Source: Escallonia rubra (Eukaryota; Streptophyta; Magnoliopsida; Escalloniales; Escalloniaceae). From it: 64,000 nt of DNA. Numbering within the stretch: position 1 is the first letter of the stretch; the number at the start of each line of letters is the position of its first letter. Of the stretch, positions 23,240-34,670 are shown in pieces. The position numbers and the translations under genes are program-made. The stretch is from contig JAVXUO010001960.1 of the NCBI GenBank assembly GCA_033065855.1, forward strand, positions 186,001 through 250,000. Direction: 5' to 3'. The notes beneath the pieces are model-generated. The model was not told the origin of the DNA and ran no database searches. It worked only from the letters and a program-made list of their open reading frames with translations.

Positions 23240-24165
23240 CACTACAAGAAAAACAGTCTTTTTCGACAGATTTTTACCGACGGACCAAAATCCGTCGCTA
23301 AAAGTCATATTTACCGACGGAAACACCCGTCTATAAATATTCGTCGTTAAGGCCTGTTGGTAAATACCTTTAGCGACGGATATTTACCGATGGGCTTAAA
23401 CGGATGGAGTATCCGTTGATAAAAGATTTTTCCCTATTTTCTATTGTTGATCAAATTTTTAAATGTTTTTAGAAAATATTTTGTGACGGGATAATAACGA
23501 CGGAATGTAATCCGTCGCTAAAAGTAGCTTTTTGTGGTGGAACTTGTCCATCGCTAAAAAGCCGTCGCTAAAGACATTAAATAATTCCAACATAGGACTT
23601 TTAGTGACGGATTATTTTTCGCTAAAAGTCATTTAGAAAATTTCAAAACAAGCCTTTTAGTGACGGAATAATCCGTTGCAAATTTCATTTAAAAATTTTA
23701 AGACAGGATTTTTAGCGACGGACCTAAGTCCTTATCCGTCGCTAAAAGTCCTGAGAATAAAACCCTAATTTTCTCTCTTTCTCCTCGCCGCTTTCACCTT
23801 TCTCTTTCTATTTTTGCCGTCGACCACCTCGACTGTCGTCTCACCAAGCGTCCACCACTCGAGCCCGCTCCCGCCCGGCCACCTCCCCATCTCTGCCACT
23901 GTCCCTTGCCACCAGCGTCTCCCATTCGACACGTATTACGGGCACCACCGTGCCTCCATTCCCCCACCCCAGCGTCATCGAATATCGAGCCCTTCTCCGG
24001 CCGGCCGTGACCACCACTGTCACGTCACCTCGCGCAGTAATCACAAGCCTAAGAGATAAGCCACCACTGTTGCGGCCTGCCGCTGCCGCACCACCAGTGC
24101 CGTCGCCTGGCACCTACCACTACCACCGACCACCCCCCCCCCCCCCTCCACTTGTACGTATTTAG
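23240..24165 (+). mobile_element. Left half of a third CACTA element with a GC-rich insert
   Basis: The left terminus CACTACAAGAAAAACAG is followed by TTAGCGACGGA/TTTACCGACGG repeats to about 23750. Then AAACCCTAATTTTCTC and a CT-rich leader resemble the layout just before the captured exons of the element at 2409. From 23815 to 24150 the sequence is GC-rich, codes Pro/Ser/Thr/His-rich peptides in several frames and ends in a poly-C run; no known protein was recognised. I found no matching right terminus downstream, so the end given is only where recognisable element sequence stops. Confidence 0.6.
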
Positions 24166-25990
24166 AATTTTATTATTTATCATTATAATCACATGTTGTA
24201 GTTATATTTTTGTTTCATGTTATTATAGTTGGTAACCATTATATGAATCACATGTTAGAATAATGTTTTTGTTACATGCTAGACTTATATTGTATGAATA
24301 ATTACATGTTAGTTTAATCTATTATAGTTGTGATAGTTATTGTAGTTGTTAACCATTATATTAATTACATGTTAGAATTATATTTTTGTTACATACTAGA
24401 CTTATATTGTATAAATAATTACCCTAATTAAACCCTATTAGCAAGCACTTGAAATTTTCAGTCATCCCAAGGGTATGTGCTTGGTAACCATAATGAGAAG
24501 AATAGGGTGAGCATTATGCTCTTAATAGGTTTATAAAAGGATCATTCATAGGAGTGTTAGTTACGGTACAGTCTTGATAAACCTGACTAGTAAGTGTGAA
24601 GTGGGGCTGCTTCCGTCGAGTTTAATGGCTTAACTCTAGAGCACTTATGAAAACAAGATACAAATTAGAAGGCCTTTATTGTATAAGCTGCTTTCAGGAT
24701 TTGTGTATAAATAAGAGTTCCATATGTGATATGTGATCGGTTAGTCAACAAGAATTGGTGGTTCAAAGTTTATCTACCACACTATTCATATTAGCCTTGT
24801 TCTGTAATCACTAAGTGAAGATTCAAGTCGTAAGATATCTTCATTTATGCATGTACTTCACTGATGAATAATGAGATCTGGCTTTTGTTCTTTGCTTTTT
24901 TTTATATATATTTTGTAATATGGTGGGTACAGTTGGTGTTTCCCAAAGTACAGTGTCCAAGTGTTATTTTTAAGGTTCATTCGTGTGTCAAAATGGTAAG
25001 AATGGAAGGTGAAGAGGCAAAAGGGAGAAATCCCACATGGAAAACAAATGGAAAAGTGAGGGGTCTATAATAATGTGAACCACTTACTAATATACTTATG
25101 CGGTACGCTAAGTTTTATGCATGCTCACCTAGTATGGTGCGATGACACGCATGTGTGATGACACACATGCAGGCACGCACACACGCGTACATGAGCGTGT
25201 TAGTGGGCTATGAGGCACAATGCGGCACTTTGATGGCGCACTTTGCACATGCGCATCAAGCGATTAGACACCTTAAAGTTTTCGTGATCGAATCTGATCC
25301 ATCGAGTGTGGATAGGTGTGATAAACCGGTGCAACGGTTCGGTCCAGTGAAGTTGAGCTACTTGGTGAACATATATAAAAAAAATTAAGGTATAAAACCA
25401 TCTGAGTTGGCTCAATGAACATAAACAAAAAGGTGAGCCAATTCATGGGGTTGTAAAGTAATACTCCCATAGGTCAACATAATATAAAAATATTATGGTT
25501 GGGGCAAAAGCCCATTCTGGTTTATACTGTTGTTCACTTTGTGTTGTAGTGAACAAATTCCCTCTATTCATCATTACCTTCTGCAACTTCTAGAAATGCC
25601 TCTAGTGGTTCCAAATGTCTTGGTCATGCGATTCCAAATATAATAAGCATTCCTAAAATCAGCAATGTGCCACAACAAGTTTTAGGGACCATGCTTGACA
25701 CTATCTAGAACTGTGAAAAAGCCCTTTACATAAGTAAGAATCTATTGCTAGTGAACTTTTTCCTTGTAACATGATATGATCAGTAGTTGTTACTCTAGGG
25801 CAGTAATTCTATGGTTTCATAACATCAAAAATGAATCTAAAAGCATTTCTATATTTAATAGATTCTATAGTTGTTGCAAGCGTTCCTACTATTGTTGTAG
25901 TAATTACTTTTCTTGACATTAAAAACAATTCTATTAGTTCTGTAAGGCTATATTTTTTTTTTGTGTGGTAACAGGTCCTTATTATATTTA
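24166..25990. other. Intergenic, AT-rich, with a degenerate repeat
   Basis: From about 24190 to 24425 the phrases AATTACATGTTAGAAT, TTTTTGTTACAT and CTAGACTTATATTGTAT recur, a two-copy degenerate tandem repeat. The rest (24430-25990) shows no gene, RNA or element end that I can support. It may be the rest of the truncated CACTA element, but nothing shows this. Confidence 0.4.
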
Positions 25991-26214
25991 GGGTTAATTA
26001 CTCACGGTACCCCTGAGGTTTACCCTAAATTACACACGGACTCCACTATCTTTGAAAATTACACTCAGCTCTAAAAATTTAGATTTCTTTGACGGTGTTA
26101 ACGGCGGGTCATAAAAAGACGTTTCTGCCCTCCATTTCAACATTATTCACACAGGTTTAAGCTCCACTTTACACGCCCCCACTCACCTGTCCACTCACTC
26201 TCTATACGCATTGA

Positions 26215-26246
<32 letters not shown>

Positions 26247-27453
26247 CTTACTTGCAAACACACACACACGTCACTACCCAAATACTTACACTAAATCACA
26301 CACAATTCACACACTAATTCACGCTCAATGAAATCACACATTCAGTTTATACACACGAAAAAATTCTCACAAACACTCTTTCACGGCTGTTGTGCAGCCT
26401 TTCCCCCTTTCCATTTCACCTACACTCACACATACAACACACCTCACTCACGGATGCACACTCAAGCACACACTCATGCACCCAAAATCACACATAATGT
26501 ACGAACACCAGCTGCCCTAAATCCCACTGTGTTCACTGCTGCACCTCCTTCTCCCTCTCTCTATAATTCTAAACCAACAGCTTATGGTCTCAATCTCTCT
26601 CTAAAACCCACATGTACACACTCATGCAGCTCATCACCCATGCCAAACACACACATATGGGGCTGTTTTGGCAGCCCCTACTTCACTTGACACAAACCAC
26701 GCACGCACATCACACATTTGCACACACACACATACTCACGTACACAACACACCCACATACTGCCCATGGCAGTTTACCCTCTTTTGTCCCTTAAACACAC
26801 TCACATACAACCCAAAACACACCACACGGCTGCCATCTTCCCGACCTCTTTTGCTCATATTCTTGAGAATTTTTCCTATATTCTTTTATTTCCTCCTTTA
26901 TATTCCAAGAAAACCACGGATGCCCAACCATCTCCCAGTTCAACCTCACCTCCGCCAGACCCGTCTGCTTCGCCGAAGCGAGGCCGTGGATGGCCGCCCA
27001 AGGCCTAGGATCCGTCGTCTCCTGAAGCGGTTACCCCCGCCGCTCTCGCCGGGCCCACACACCGTCACTGGCAGCCAAATCCAGTCGTACCTTTCACCGA
27101 GCAGCATCGCGCCGCACATCCATGACCATCGTGCCATGACCAAAGCACCGCCCATGGCCACTTCCAAGCCAAATGGGTCTGCAAAGGGGAAAGATAATGA
27201 AGAAGAAGAAGAAGAAAAATCTTAAAGGGCAATGAGGTATTTATTCAAGAAAAGGAGGGCAGTTTAGGGATGAAAAATCCAAAAAGTAAGGTGTCAGCGA
27301 ATCTTTAGACGGAGTTAGGGTCCCCGTCAATTTTGTGGGGCTCCGTGAAATGCGGGTACAAACCTGGGGGAGTGGAGTGTAATTTTCGAAAGATAAGGGG
27401 GTCCGTGTGTAATTTAGAGTAAACCTCAGGGGTGCCGTAAGTAATTTATCACC
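25991..27453. mobile_element. Mutator-like element (MULE) with long terminal inverted repeats
   Basis: About 75 bp at each end are inverted copies. The left reads TTAATTACTCACGG, then CCCCTGAGGTTTAC and AAATTACACACGGAC; the reversed right end reads TAAATTACTTACGG, CCCCTGAGGTTTAC and AAATTACACACGGAC. This form is typical of plant MULE termini. I found no convincing 8-10-bp target duplication. The interior is CA-rich (26215-26760) and then GC-rich with an AT-hook-like coding piece. There is no transposase. Confidence 0.7.
26860..27009 (+). pseudogene. AT-hook-like coding fragment inside the MULE
   Basis: One frame reads SSTSPPPDPSASP and then KRGRGWPPKA before a TAG at 27007-27009. The basic core closely resembles an AT-hook (KRGRGRPPK) with the second Arg of the RGR core changed to Trp. 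AT-hooks bind the minor groove of AT-rich DNA and are often preceded by Ser/Pro-rich sequence. The piece is short, has no clear start of its own, and may be a captured host exon. I regard this as suggestive only. Confidence 0.35.
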
Positions 27454-29059
27454 AAAAATAAGTACACTTGGTAATCTCACGAGGTTCCGTAAGGCTATCG
27501 CTATATGTTAGCGTTAGTATAAAGATTACAACTTGTCGAAGCTATGCATCACTGCTATTTGAGAAGACATTGTAGCCATTGTTTGAGCAACTAAAGTTTG
27601 TGAATGAAAAACTTTGTTTTAGCTTTTATTGGAATTAATAGCCATATTTTGGTTAAGAAGATTTCAAAACCATTTTCCAAACTATTGAAAATTATCATGT
27701 AAGAATGTCAATTCAAGAGATGATAGTCACCTAAAACAAGTAAAGCTCTACTGAAGCAAATTGGCTCTTAGTGATAAATTGTAGTTTTTCATCTTTTAAC
27801 ATAAAGAATCAATCTTTTGTGTCAAACTTTTTCCTTTCGATTTTGAATTTTAAAAAAAAAGAAAAAATTAGGCACTCACACACAGTATGGATATGGTATT
27901 AAAGCAAAAGGAAAAGGAGGGAAACATGCAAACGAGAGGAACATGGTGATTTGATTTCACAATTCGGCCCCCTTGTAGCAAGCCCGTTATTTTTCTAGCT
28001 CGGGGATGTACTTAATCCACCAAGTCTGTGCTTCAACAAGCCTACGTAACTTACAATGGCACTTCAGTAACACACTTGTCATTCATCAACCAAGGGGATT
28101 CTTGAGCACCCTGTCAGCCTCTTGCGTTGTCGGTGCAAGTGAATCATTATAACTTAGTGACTTGAATACAATCTTCCATACATGGTTTACAAGTTGAATC
28201 TTACTATAATAACTCTCGATAGATATCTCTTTTGAATTGTATTACAATGAAAGCTCTTTCTTCGTTGGAAGCTTTTAAGTGCAAAGACGAGAGGAAGGAT
28301 AGGTAAAAATCATGTCTAAGTGTGTAAAATTGTTGCCCAAGTTATTATACGTCATTCGCTAACTTAAATACAGCCTCTAATTCATCATTGAAATTTTCGG
28401 ATTAAGCTCAAAGTTGACCAAAAAATCTGTAACATCCTGTTTTGGCAACTTATGGCCTGATCCCTCAAATACCTCTTCAGTTTCCATCCAATTGAGCATC
28501 TTAAGCATATTTCATGTGATGATTTTCATGCTAATCATGCTATCATGATACTCCAAGAATTCAATCTTTAATTTAGCTATTCAAGGCTTTGTTGAATCCT
28601 TTGTTACTTTTTTGAAAATTTGTGCATCCAATCTTCTATACGTTTTTTGTGTAGCTTCTTGGCCAAATTAAATCTTTTCTTGACTTGATGTAGGTTTTTT
28701 ATGCAGCTTGACCTGGTAGACAAGTGTTTCACCATCTTTAAGCATTCTTTGTAGCTCTGCAAGTCATTGTCTTATGATGTTTGCATTCAAGCTTTCTTCT
28801 CATTTCTTCTTATCGATCTTTCCACATCATTCATGATTCAGTATGTGTTTTGTGTTGGCAAACCTTGTAACATATAACCAACACTTAGCCCACACATTAG
28901 CAATGTCACCTAACATTCTTTTGCAGCCTAATTGCAATTTGATATAGCTAAAAATTGACCACCAAGTATTGTTCGACACTTGACATTCCAGATGAAATCT
29001 GGTCAACTCTGGAATTGGTAATCTCTTTATTCTAGAATTAGGGTTTCAAAAGAACTCTA
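27454..29059. other. Intergenic, no gene seen
   Basis: AT-rich sequence with no supportable coding region. It immediately precedes a Gypsy primer-binding-site-like region and may contain the upstream part of that element's LTR, but I could not find its left edge. Confidence 0.4.
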
Positions 29060-30530
29060 ACTTGATCTTTAAGGAAAAGGCCCAAAGCCCAGCATCACTT
29101 CTAATACTATTGGGCCTCCAATGCTTATATTTATACATAGGAGATCCTCCTAGGTATTTAAACAAGTACTCACACACAAACCCGGTTATTATTATTTTTT
29201 TTTGGAGTTCTGTCCTATAGCTATGCTCTGGCTTAAGCATCAAAGAATTCCCCCGATGATCACTTTTATCCAGGTCATTATTCTAGGCTGTGGTTCCTGA
29301 TCAATTATCTAGCAGCAACAGATTGGCACCATCTATAAGACCACAATAGGAATCATGGCCATCGACACGTAGTATAACAAATCTCAGATTCGACAAACGA
29401 ACTGAGATCCCCACCAGTAATTAGTCCATAAATATCGAACCGATCATTCTCATGATTAGTGCAAGATGCCTACCCACCAGACTGATTGAACCACTGGTTA
29501 TCGTCACATTAATGTGACGTCCAGCACCCATAATTCGGGAGGACGGTGGCCTCATCAAAGCCATTCGCCAACTCTTACTCTGAAGGACGTCTTCCATCAT
29601 CACATAAAACGCAAGCTTTTCACAACTCCAAATGTTGATCTAACCAAGGATATCCATCAATTGAAAAGGCATGTTCAACGAACTCCAAAGAACATAGACA
29701 AAACATGTTGTTGTAACCTCTGCGTCAACATACTGTTCCCAACTCTCAACGCGATCCATCCGATCTCCCCCTCCATCTATCCTCACGGTCAAGCTAGGAC
29801 CGAAGGTACAACTCAAAGTATAATGCAACTTATTAGTCGGACAAGGAAGATAGTTCTAATTCTTTACCATCCTAGTCTCTTTATCCTCAAGGACGAACCT
29901 TGCCTGGTCATTCATTACAGCAGGGTATCACAAGCCAAAAGCCATTAAAGATGCCCAATTACTGCCAAATTAATATGCCTTAATGAGATATGTACAATGG
30001 CAACGGCGATCCTAAAGAGCATGTCTACCAATTAGAGACCAACATCATGATGTCACATCTCTCGGACACCATCATGTCTCGAGCCTTACAAGGACAATCA
30101 AATAGGCCGCACGTGCATGGTTCAAGTCTCAACCTCCCCGGTCTGTCCATTCTTTCTCCCAGTCTTCGAACCTCTTCCAGAAGCACTTTGTTAGCATCTG
30201 ATCTTGATGAAAAAACTCTGTCAGTCTGCTCAACATTGTGCAAGAAAAGAATGAGTCTTTGTCCAGATATCTTGGTCGTTTCAATGCGGCAACACTTAAG
30301 GTGGATTGTTTGAACTAATCGTTAAATATTCAGCTTCCATGTGTTGTCTCTGTCCAAGGACAAGATTTGCATTTTTGTTGAACAAAAAGCCCTTCTGGCA
30401 ATATGAAGGCACTCTTGGAGAATGTCAACAAGTAAATTCAAGAAAAAAATATCCACGCCAAAGAGAAAAATTAAAACCAAGTAATAGAACTATGAGATGT
30501 CGACAGCCTAAATGATGGAAACGCTTTCAA
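29060..30530 (+). mobile_element. Decayed Gypsy-type LTR retrotransposon: LTR end, primer site, gag
   Basis: The LTR-end-like sequence GCAGCAACA (to 29320) is followed by GATTGGCACCATCTATAAGA, a mutated form of the ATTGGCGCC-type primer site common in plant Gypsy elements. From 29987 the gag core is readable: GDPKEHVYQLETNIMMSHLSD, then after a frame change ARAWFKSQPP and a Phe-rich segment, then NESLSRYLGRFNAATL, then a segment like LNKKPF in another frame (to about 30500). These are hallmarks of retrotransposon gag. At least two frameshifts and several stops break it. Protease, reverse transcriptase and integrase were not found downstream. Confidence 0.7.
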
Positions 30531-31385
30531 GCACCAAAGATACAATGAACGGTGCCTTAGGGAACCACCCATTGACATCAAGACTTTGACGCCATCAAAT
30601 AATCGTGCCTTTCAAATTTTACAGGAAATCTGAGATAGGAAAATTTCTCTATTACAAATTGAGAAAAGTCCACCTTGGTAAGAACTCAAGAATATATGAT
30701 CCCACTACTCAAGCTAGGAAGCTATAACTTACAGAAGGACTGAGGGCCAAAGAAGTTCCCTCACAAGAGTAGCGTGGTAGCAAGAACGTACCTTATTTGA
30801 CGTAATTCCGATAAGCTATCAAAAAACTTCGTTCTTCCAAAATTCTTGAACCAAGCATGATTACACCTCCACTAGCAACATTGTATGGATCGAGTCAAAA
30901 GAAAAACCAACAGTAAATTCCCACTCAAACATTTAAGAGATAATCATTTACAGTGTCGTATGGAATAGCTCGACTAAGTTTGATGACATGCACTCAACCA
31001 TCACCTCCACTTAACCCCAAGGGCATTCATAGGAACTCTATGTTCCACTGTCTCAAAAGGCATTTACATGAACTCTATGGTATATTCTCCTTCAAGGGTT
31101 GATCTCAAAAGCCCAAGCTTTTGAGAATGGGATTTTAAGAAGGCTCTACCTCGAGAAGAGAATGCATTATATGGGAATTCATTAACCCATTGTCCTTACT
31201 TTTTCTCCAAAACTTCATACATATGTGCTAGATTAGATTTACCAACTCTCAAGGTAACCCAACGTATACAAGCACTTGCCCCAATTTGCGTAGAAAGGCT
31301 AGAATGGGCATTCCTTCTAAGGATCTCAAGATCCGATGATTCGTCTTCCCAAAGACAAGTCCCAACAGCTTGCCCGAGCATGCCT

Positions 31386-31800
31386 CTATCCAAGCAGAGC
31401 TCCTGGATAATTAGTTTGGGTATAATTCTAAGCCTTAGCTCTCAAGAGCTCGAGTGTGAACAGCTTGTTAGATGAGCCTCTATCCACGCAAAGCTCATAG
31501 AGAGCCAGTTTGGGAAAAATTCTAAGACTTAGCTTGCAAGAGCTCAAGTCTGAACATATTGTCCAAGGAAACCTTTGTCCAAGAAGAGTTCTTGGACAGC
31601 CATTGGGAGAAATTCTAAGACTTAGTTGTCAAGAGCTCAAATTTGACTATCTTGTCAAAGAAAACCTCTTTCCACGCAAAGGATTCGGACAATCAGTTTG
31701 GAAAAAATTGTAAGAATTAGCTCTTAAGAGCTGAAGTCAAAACAGCCTATCCAAACAGAGTTCTTAGACATACAATTTGGCCAAAACTTTTGGCCTTAGC
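31386..31800 (+). repeat. ~95-bp tandem repeat, four units
   Basis: AATTCTAAGACTTAGCT-type starts recur near 31421, 31517, 31610 and 31705, each followed by CAAGAGCTC-like and AACAGCTTGT-like segments and by AGAGTTCTTGGACA. The units are diverged. Related fragments (CCAAGCAGAGTTC) continue to about 32010. It may be noncoding sequence of the Gypsy relic. The surrounding 30531-32580 holds no recognised gene. Confidence 0.65.
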
Positions 31801-32675
31801 ATAAGAGTCGAAGGTCTAACAAAGAAGTCCTAGACTTAACTCTCAAAAGTGTACGTCCAAGCACAACTTTGCCTGGACAGAGATCCCAGACAGATCGTCT
31901 GAACAAAACTTTGGTAGGCAGAGTTCCCGCACAGAGCCCCGTGGCATTTTCCTGAGCAAACCTCCCGGGTATCTAAAGAGCTTGCCCAAGCAGAGTTCTC
32001 GTGAGAAGGTCAAAGAAGTTTTTCCAAGTAAAACTCCCAGCTGGGTTCTTCTGAAGAAAAGTGATTTTTTTTTTATGGATAGATAGCCATAAAATACCCA
32101 TAAAATAAAATAAAATAAGCTTTTAGCCCAAATGAGCTTTGAGCAAAAAGCTTGATTGTGAAGTTTTATACAACCTTTATAAATTATTTCTGCTCGGATA
32201 TAACACAAATGGCCGAGTAGCGCCAATAGTCTTCCCACGCCTTCTACATCTTTGACATCTCACACACAGACCCATTTTCTCTTTTCTTCTTCTTCTTCAT
32301 CTTCTTCTATGCCTCTCTTTGCTGTACATTGCACACCGCCACTAACCATATAGTTGGAACCCATAATCACTAAGGTAAGAACCCAATACCTACAATCATG
32401 ACTCCATCACCTGCATCGCTGGAGATTTCATTTCGGCAATGCTTGAATCTGCTTCATGTTTGAATGTATATGATACGAGATAGATTTGAACGAATTGCGT
32501 GAGTAGATGATGACATTAATTTTTGGGTTTGGGGTGTATTTATATAAATTCAGATACATACAAAAATTAATCAGGACTGTGAATCTATCAACAAAATTTA
32601 AAACTCCATTGACTTTTTTTCATCAATGGCGATCTCTGTGTGTGTGTGTATTTTTTTGTGTGTGAATCAAAGAAG

Positions 32676-32678
<3 letters not shown>

Positions 32679-32709
<31 letters not shown>
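32679..32709 (+). repeat. (GA)n microsatellite
   Basis: An AG dinucleotide run of about 30 bases, preceded by a TGTG run near 32637-32663. No coding context. Confidence 0.9.
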
Positions 32710-32712
<3 letters not shown>

Positions 32713-33179
32713 TCGAAAGGACGACCCATGTGGCCACATGGACAGACTTTATGCCCTTTTTCATAATGACAGTCCTACCCCTATGACTTTCTAACGGCAT
32801 CCGTCGTCCGTCTGTCGAGGTACTGATTTTGTACGCTAATTCAAAGTTGGGTACTTCTTTTGCGCACCTTCAAACTTGCGTACTAAAGTTATACTAGAGG
32901 TAAACTTGATGGTACAGTTTTAGGATTAAGCCAAAATAAAAACTAAACTGGTTTTTATTTTTGTTTTTTTGGAAATAGAAAACTAAAACTAGAAGTGATT
33001 TCAAATAGATCCGAAGTTTTGGTTGTGGCAGTTTGCTATGGTTTTATGGTGGTGGTCAGGGTGGTGATGGTTTTGGTAAGGGTGGTCACCGGTTTGTGAT
33101 GGGTTTTGTGGTGGGGGTGGTCACGAGTTTTGATGGGTTCGGTAGGGGTGGTCATTGTTGTGATGGTTCGGTAGAGGTG

Positions 33180-33617
33180 GCTGTTGGCAGATCAGAGGTT
33201 GGCCGTGTCCATCTACTCTCTTGTGTACTCGACCGTGTGCGCTTGCTGCTGTGCCAGGACTATAAGGAAATAAAGTTGCGCTCTTACTAACAGTAATTAC
33301 TTTTGGTGCAGTGGTAAGCGCTTGATCATAAACAATTGGTATCAGAATGCTTACCACTGCACCAAAAGCAATTGCTGTTAGTAAGGGCGTAACTTTATTT
33401 TCTTATAGTTCTGGCACAGCAGCCAGCGCACACGGTCGAGTACACAAGGGAGTAGATGGACGCAGCCAACCTCCGATCTGCCAACAATCCCTTCCCCAGA
33501 TACACCCCAGGGGATTCGAACCCGTGACCTGCTATGATACCAATTGTTAGGATCAAGCGCTTACCACTGCGCCAAAAGCAATTGCTTTTGGTGCAGTGGT
33601 AAGCGCTTGATCCTAAC
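33180..33617. mobile_element. Cluster of tRNA-derived SINE copies in snap-back arrangement
   Basis: The best copy is on the minus strand, about 33584 to 33378. Its head has an A-box-like TTGGCGCAGTGGTAAGC; about 45 bp on is the B-box GGTTCGAATCCC (plus 33512-33522), the spacing of a pol III tRNA promoter; a body and an AATAAAG-type tail follow. A plus-strand body copy at 33182-33296 is the inverted counterpart of its body. Plus-strand head fragments lie at about 33303-33348 and 33584-33617, and a minus head fragment at 33350-33368. The fragments are joined head-to-tail and head-to-head. Confidence 0.7.
33546..33617. repeat. 72-bp palindrome from two SINE heads
   Basis: The arms begin GTTAGGATCAAGCGCTTACC and meet at AATT near 33581-33584, with one mismatch in 36 pairs. 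It is formed by a minus-strand SINE head abutting a plus-strand head. Confidence 0.85.
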
Positions 33618-33971
33618 AGTGGCCACAAGTGATCATGGGTTTGATGGCGGTAATTTTGAGTGGTGATCGTTACATGTAGTGATGGGCTTGGTGGTAGTGG
33701 TGATAGGTTACAATTTATTGGTGATTTCCACATCTTACTTCTGATCTTTAGTTAAATAGGACCTTTTAGACGTTTTTCATCTGAAAAAATCGATTAGAGA
33801 TTTTACAAGACATGATATTTTCATCGAAGAGCTAAATTGATACTAGGAAAAGAAAAAAAGAAGAAAAACAAGTGAGTTGCGAATGCAAACCAAAGTAAGA
33901 TTCAAATAATTACTCTTGTTCCAAAATATAAAACAAAAGTGAAGAAAATATTAGCTGGGGGTAAGTATAGG

Positions 33972-34670
33972 TAAAGGTGTCAAATGGGCCGGGCTTGGGC
34001 TGGCCAAGCCCGGGACCAACGGGCTTTACAGCAAAGTAGGTCCGGCCGGCCTTGGGGAAAACGCGCCGGGATCCGTCAAGAATATGAGGGCCCAGTCCTA
34101 ATCCAAGCCCTTAGCCCAAAAGTTCAGGGTCGGGCTTGAGCTAGGCCTGATCCGCCTGAAAAAAAATCATCTTTAATCTTTTTAATATTGCAATTAACTT
34201 AAATTTATGATAAATTTATTCATAAATACTTTTCCTTTTATCAGCGCCTAGGAATGGCTACTTGTAAACAAAGAGGCGAAGTTACCTATTTTTCAGTTAT
34301 ATAACTAATTAATTGTTCAAAAAAGTGAAGCATGTTCATAATGTAAACTATATTTTCACAAAATTATATTCTAAAAAGTTGAGAAAGGAAAAGAAAAGAA
34401 AATTACCTAATCATCTGGAAGATCTTCCTCGTTGTCATTGTTGCTCTTCCTATTATCAATTGGTTTGTTTTGCTCCAGGTATTTAACATCAAGATAATTC
34501 TTTCAATAAATAAATAACTTCAAAGATTCAAGGTTAAGACGACTCCTCTTGTCATCCAATAGCCTCCCACTCACTAAAAAACACGACTGTGTAGCAACCA
34601 GTTGAGGCTTGTACATTAGTACATCACGAACAATTTGAGATAAAATACGATAAAAATTTTCATTTTGTTT
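33972..34670 (-). pseudogene. hAT transposon relic: terminus and transposase C-terminal fragment
   Basis: The left end TAAAGGTGTCAAATGGGCC, followed by GGGCC-rich subterminal sequence to about 34160, is of the hAT type. On the minus strand, about 34646 to a stop at 34407-34409, one frame reads ILSQIVRDVL, then VATQSCFLVSGRLLDDKRSRL and LESLKLFIY, a stop, then KNYLDVKYLEQ. This is the hAT C-terminal dimerisation region (usually IP...VASESAFS...R). The TATQSCF segment is diverged, one stop is in frame, and the upstream part is out of frame. The 5' part of the element and its other end were not found. Confidence 0.7.

Noticed and set aside
25140-25200. CACACATGCAGGCACG-type inverted repeats as a hairpin gene
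   Set aside because: Short, low-complexity CA/TG sequence without clear arms.
26718-27225. Long frames in the MULE as a host gene
   Set aside because: The CA-rich part codes His/Thr repeats only; just the AT-hook-like piece was kept, at low confidence.
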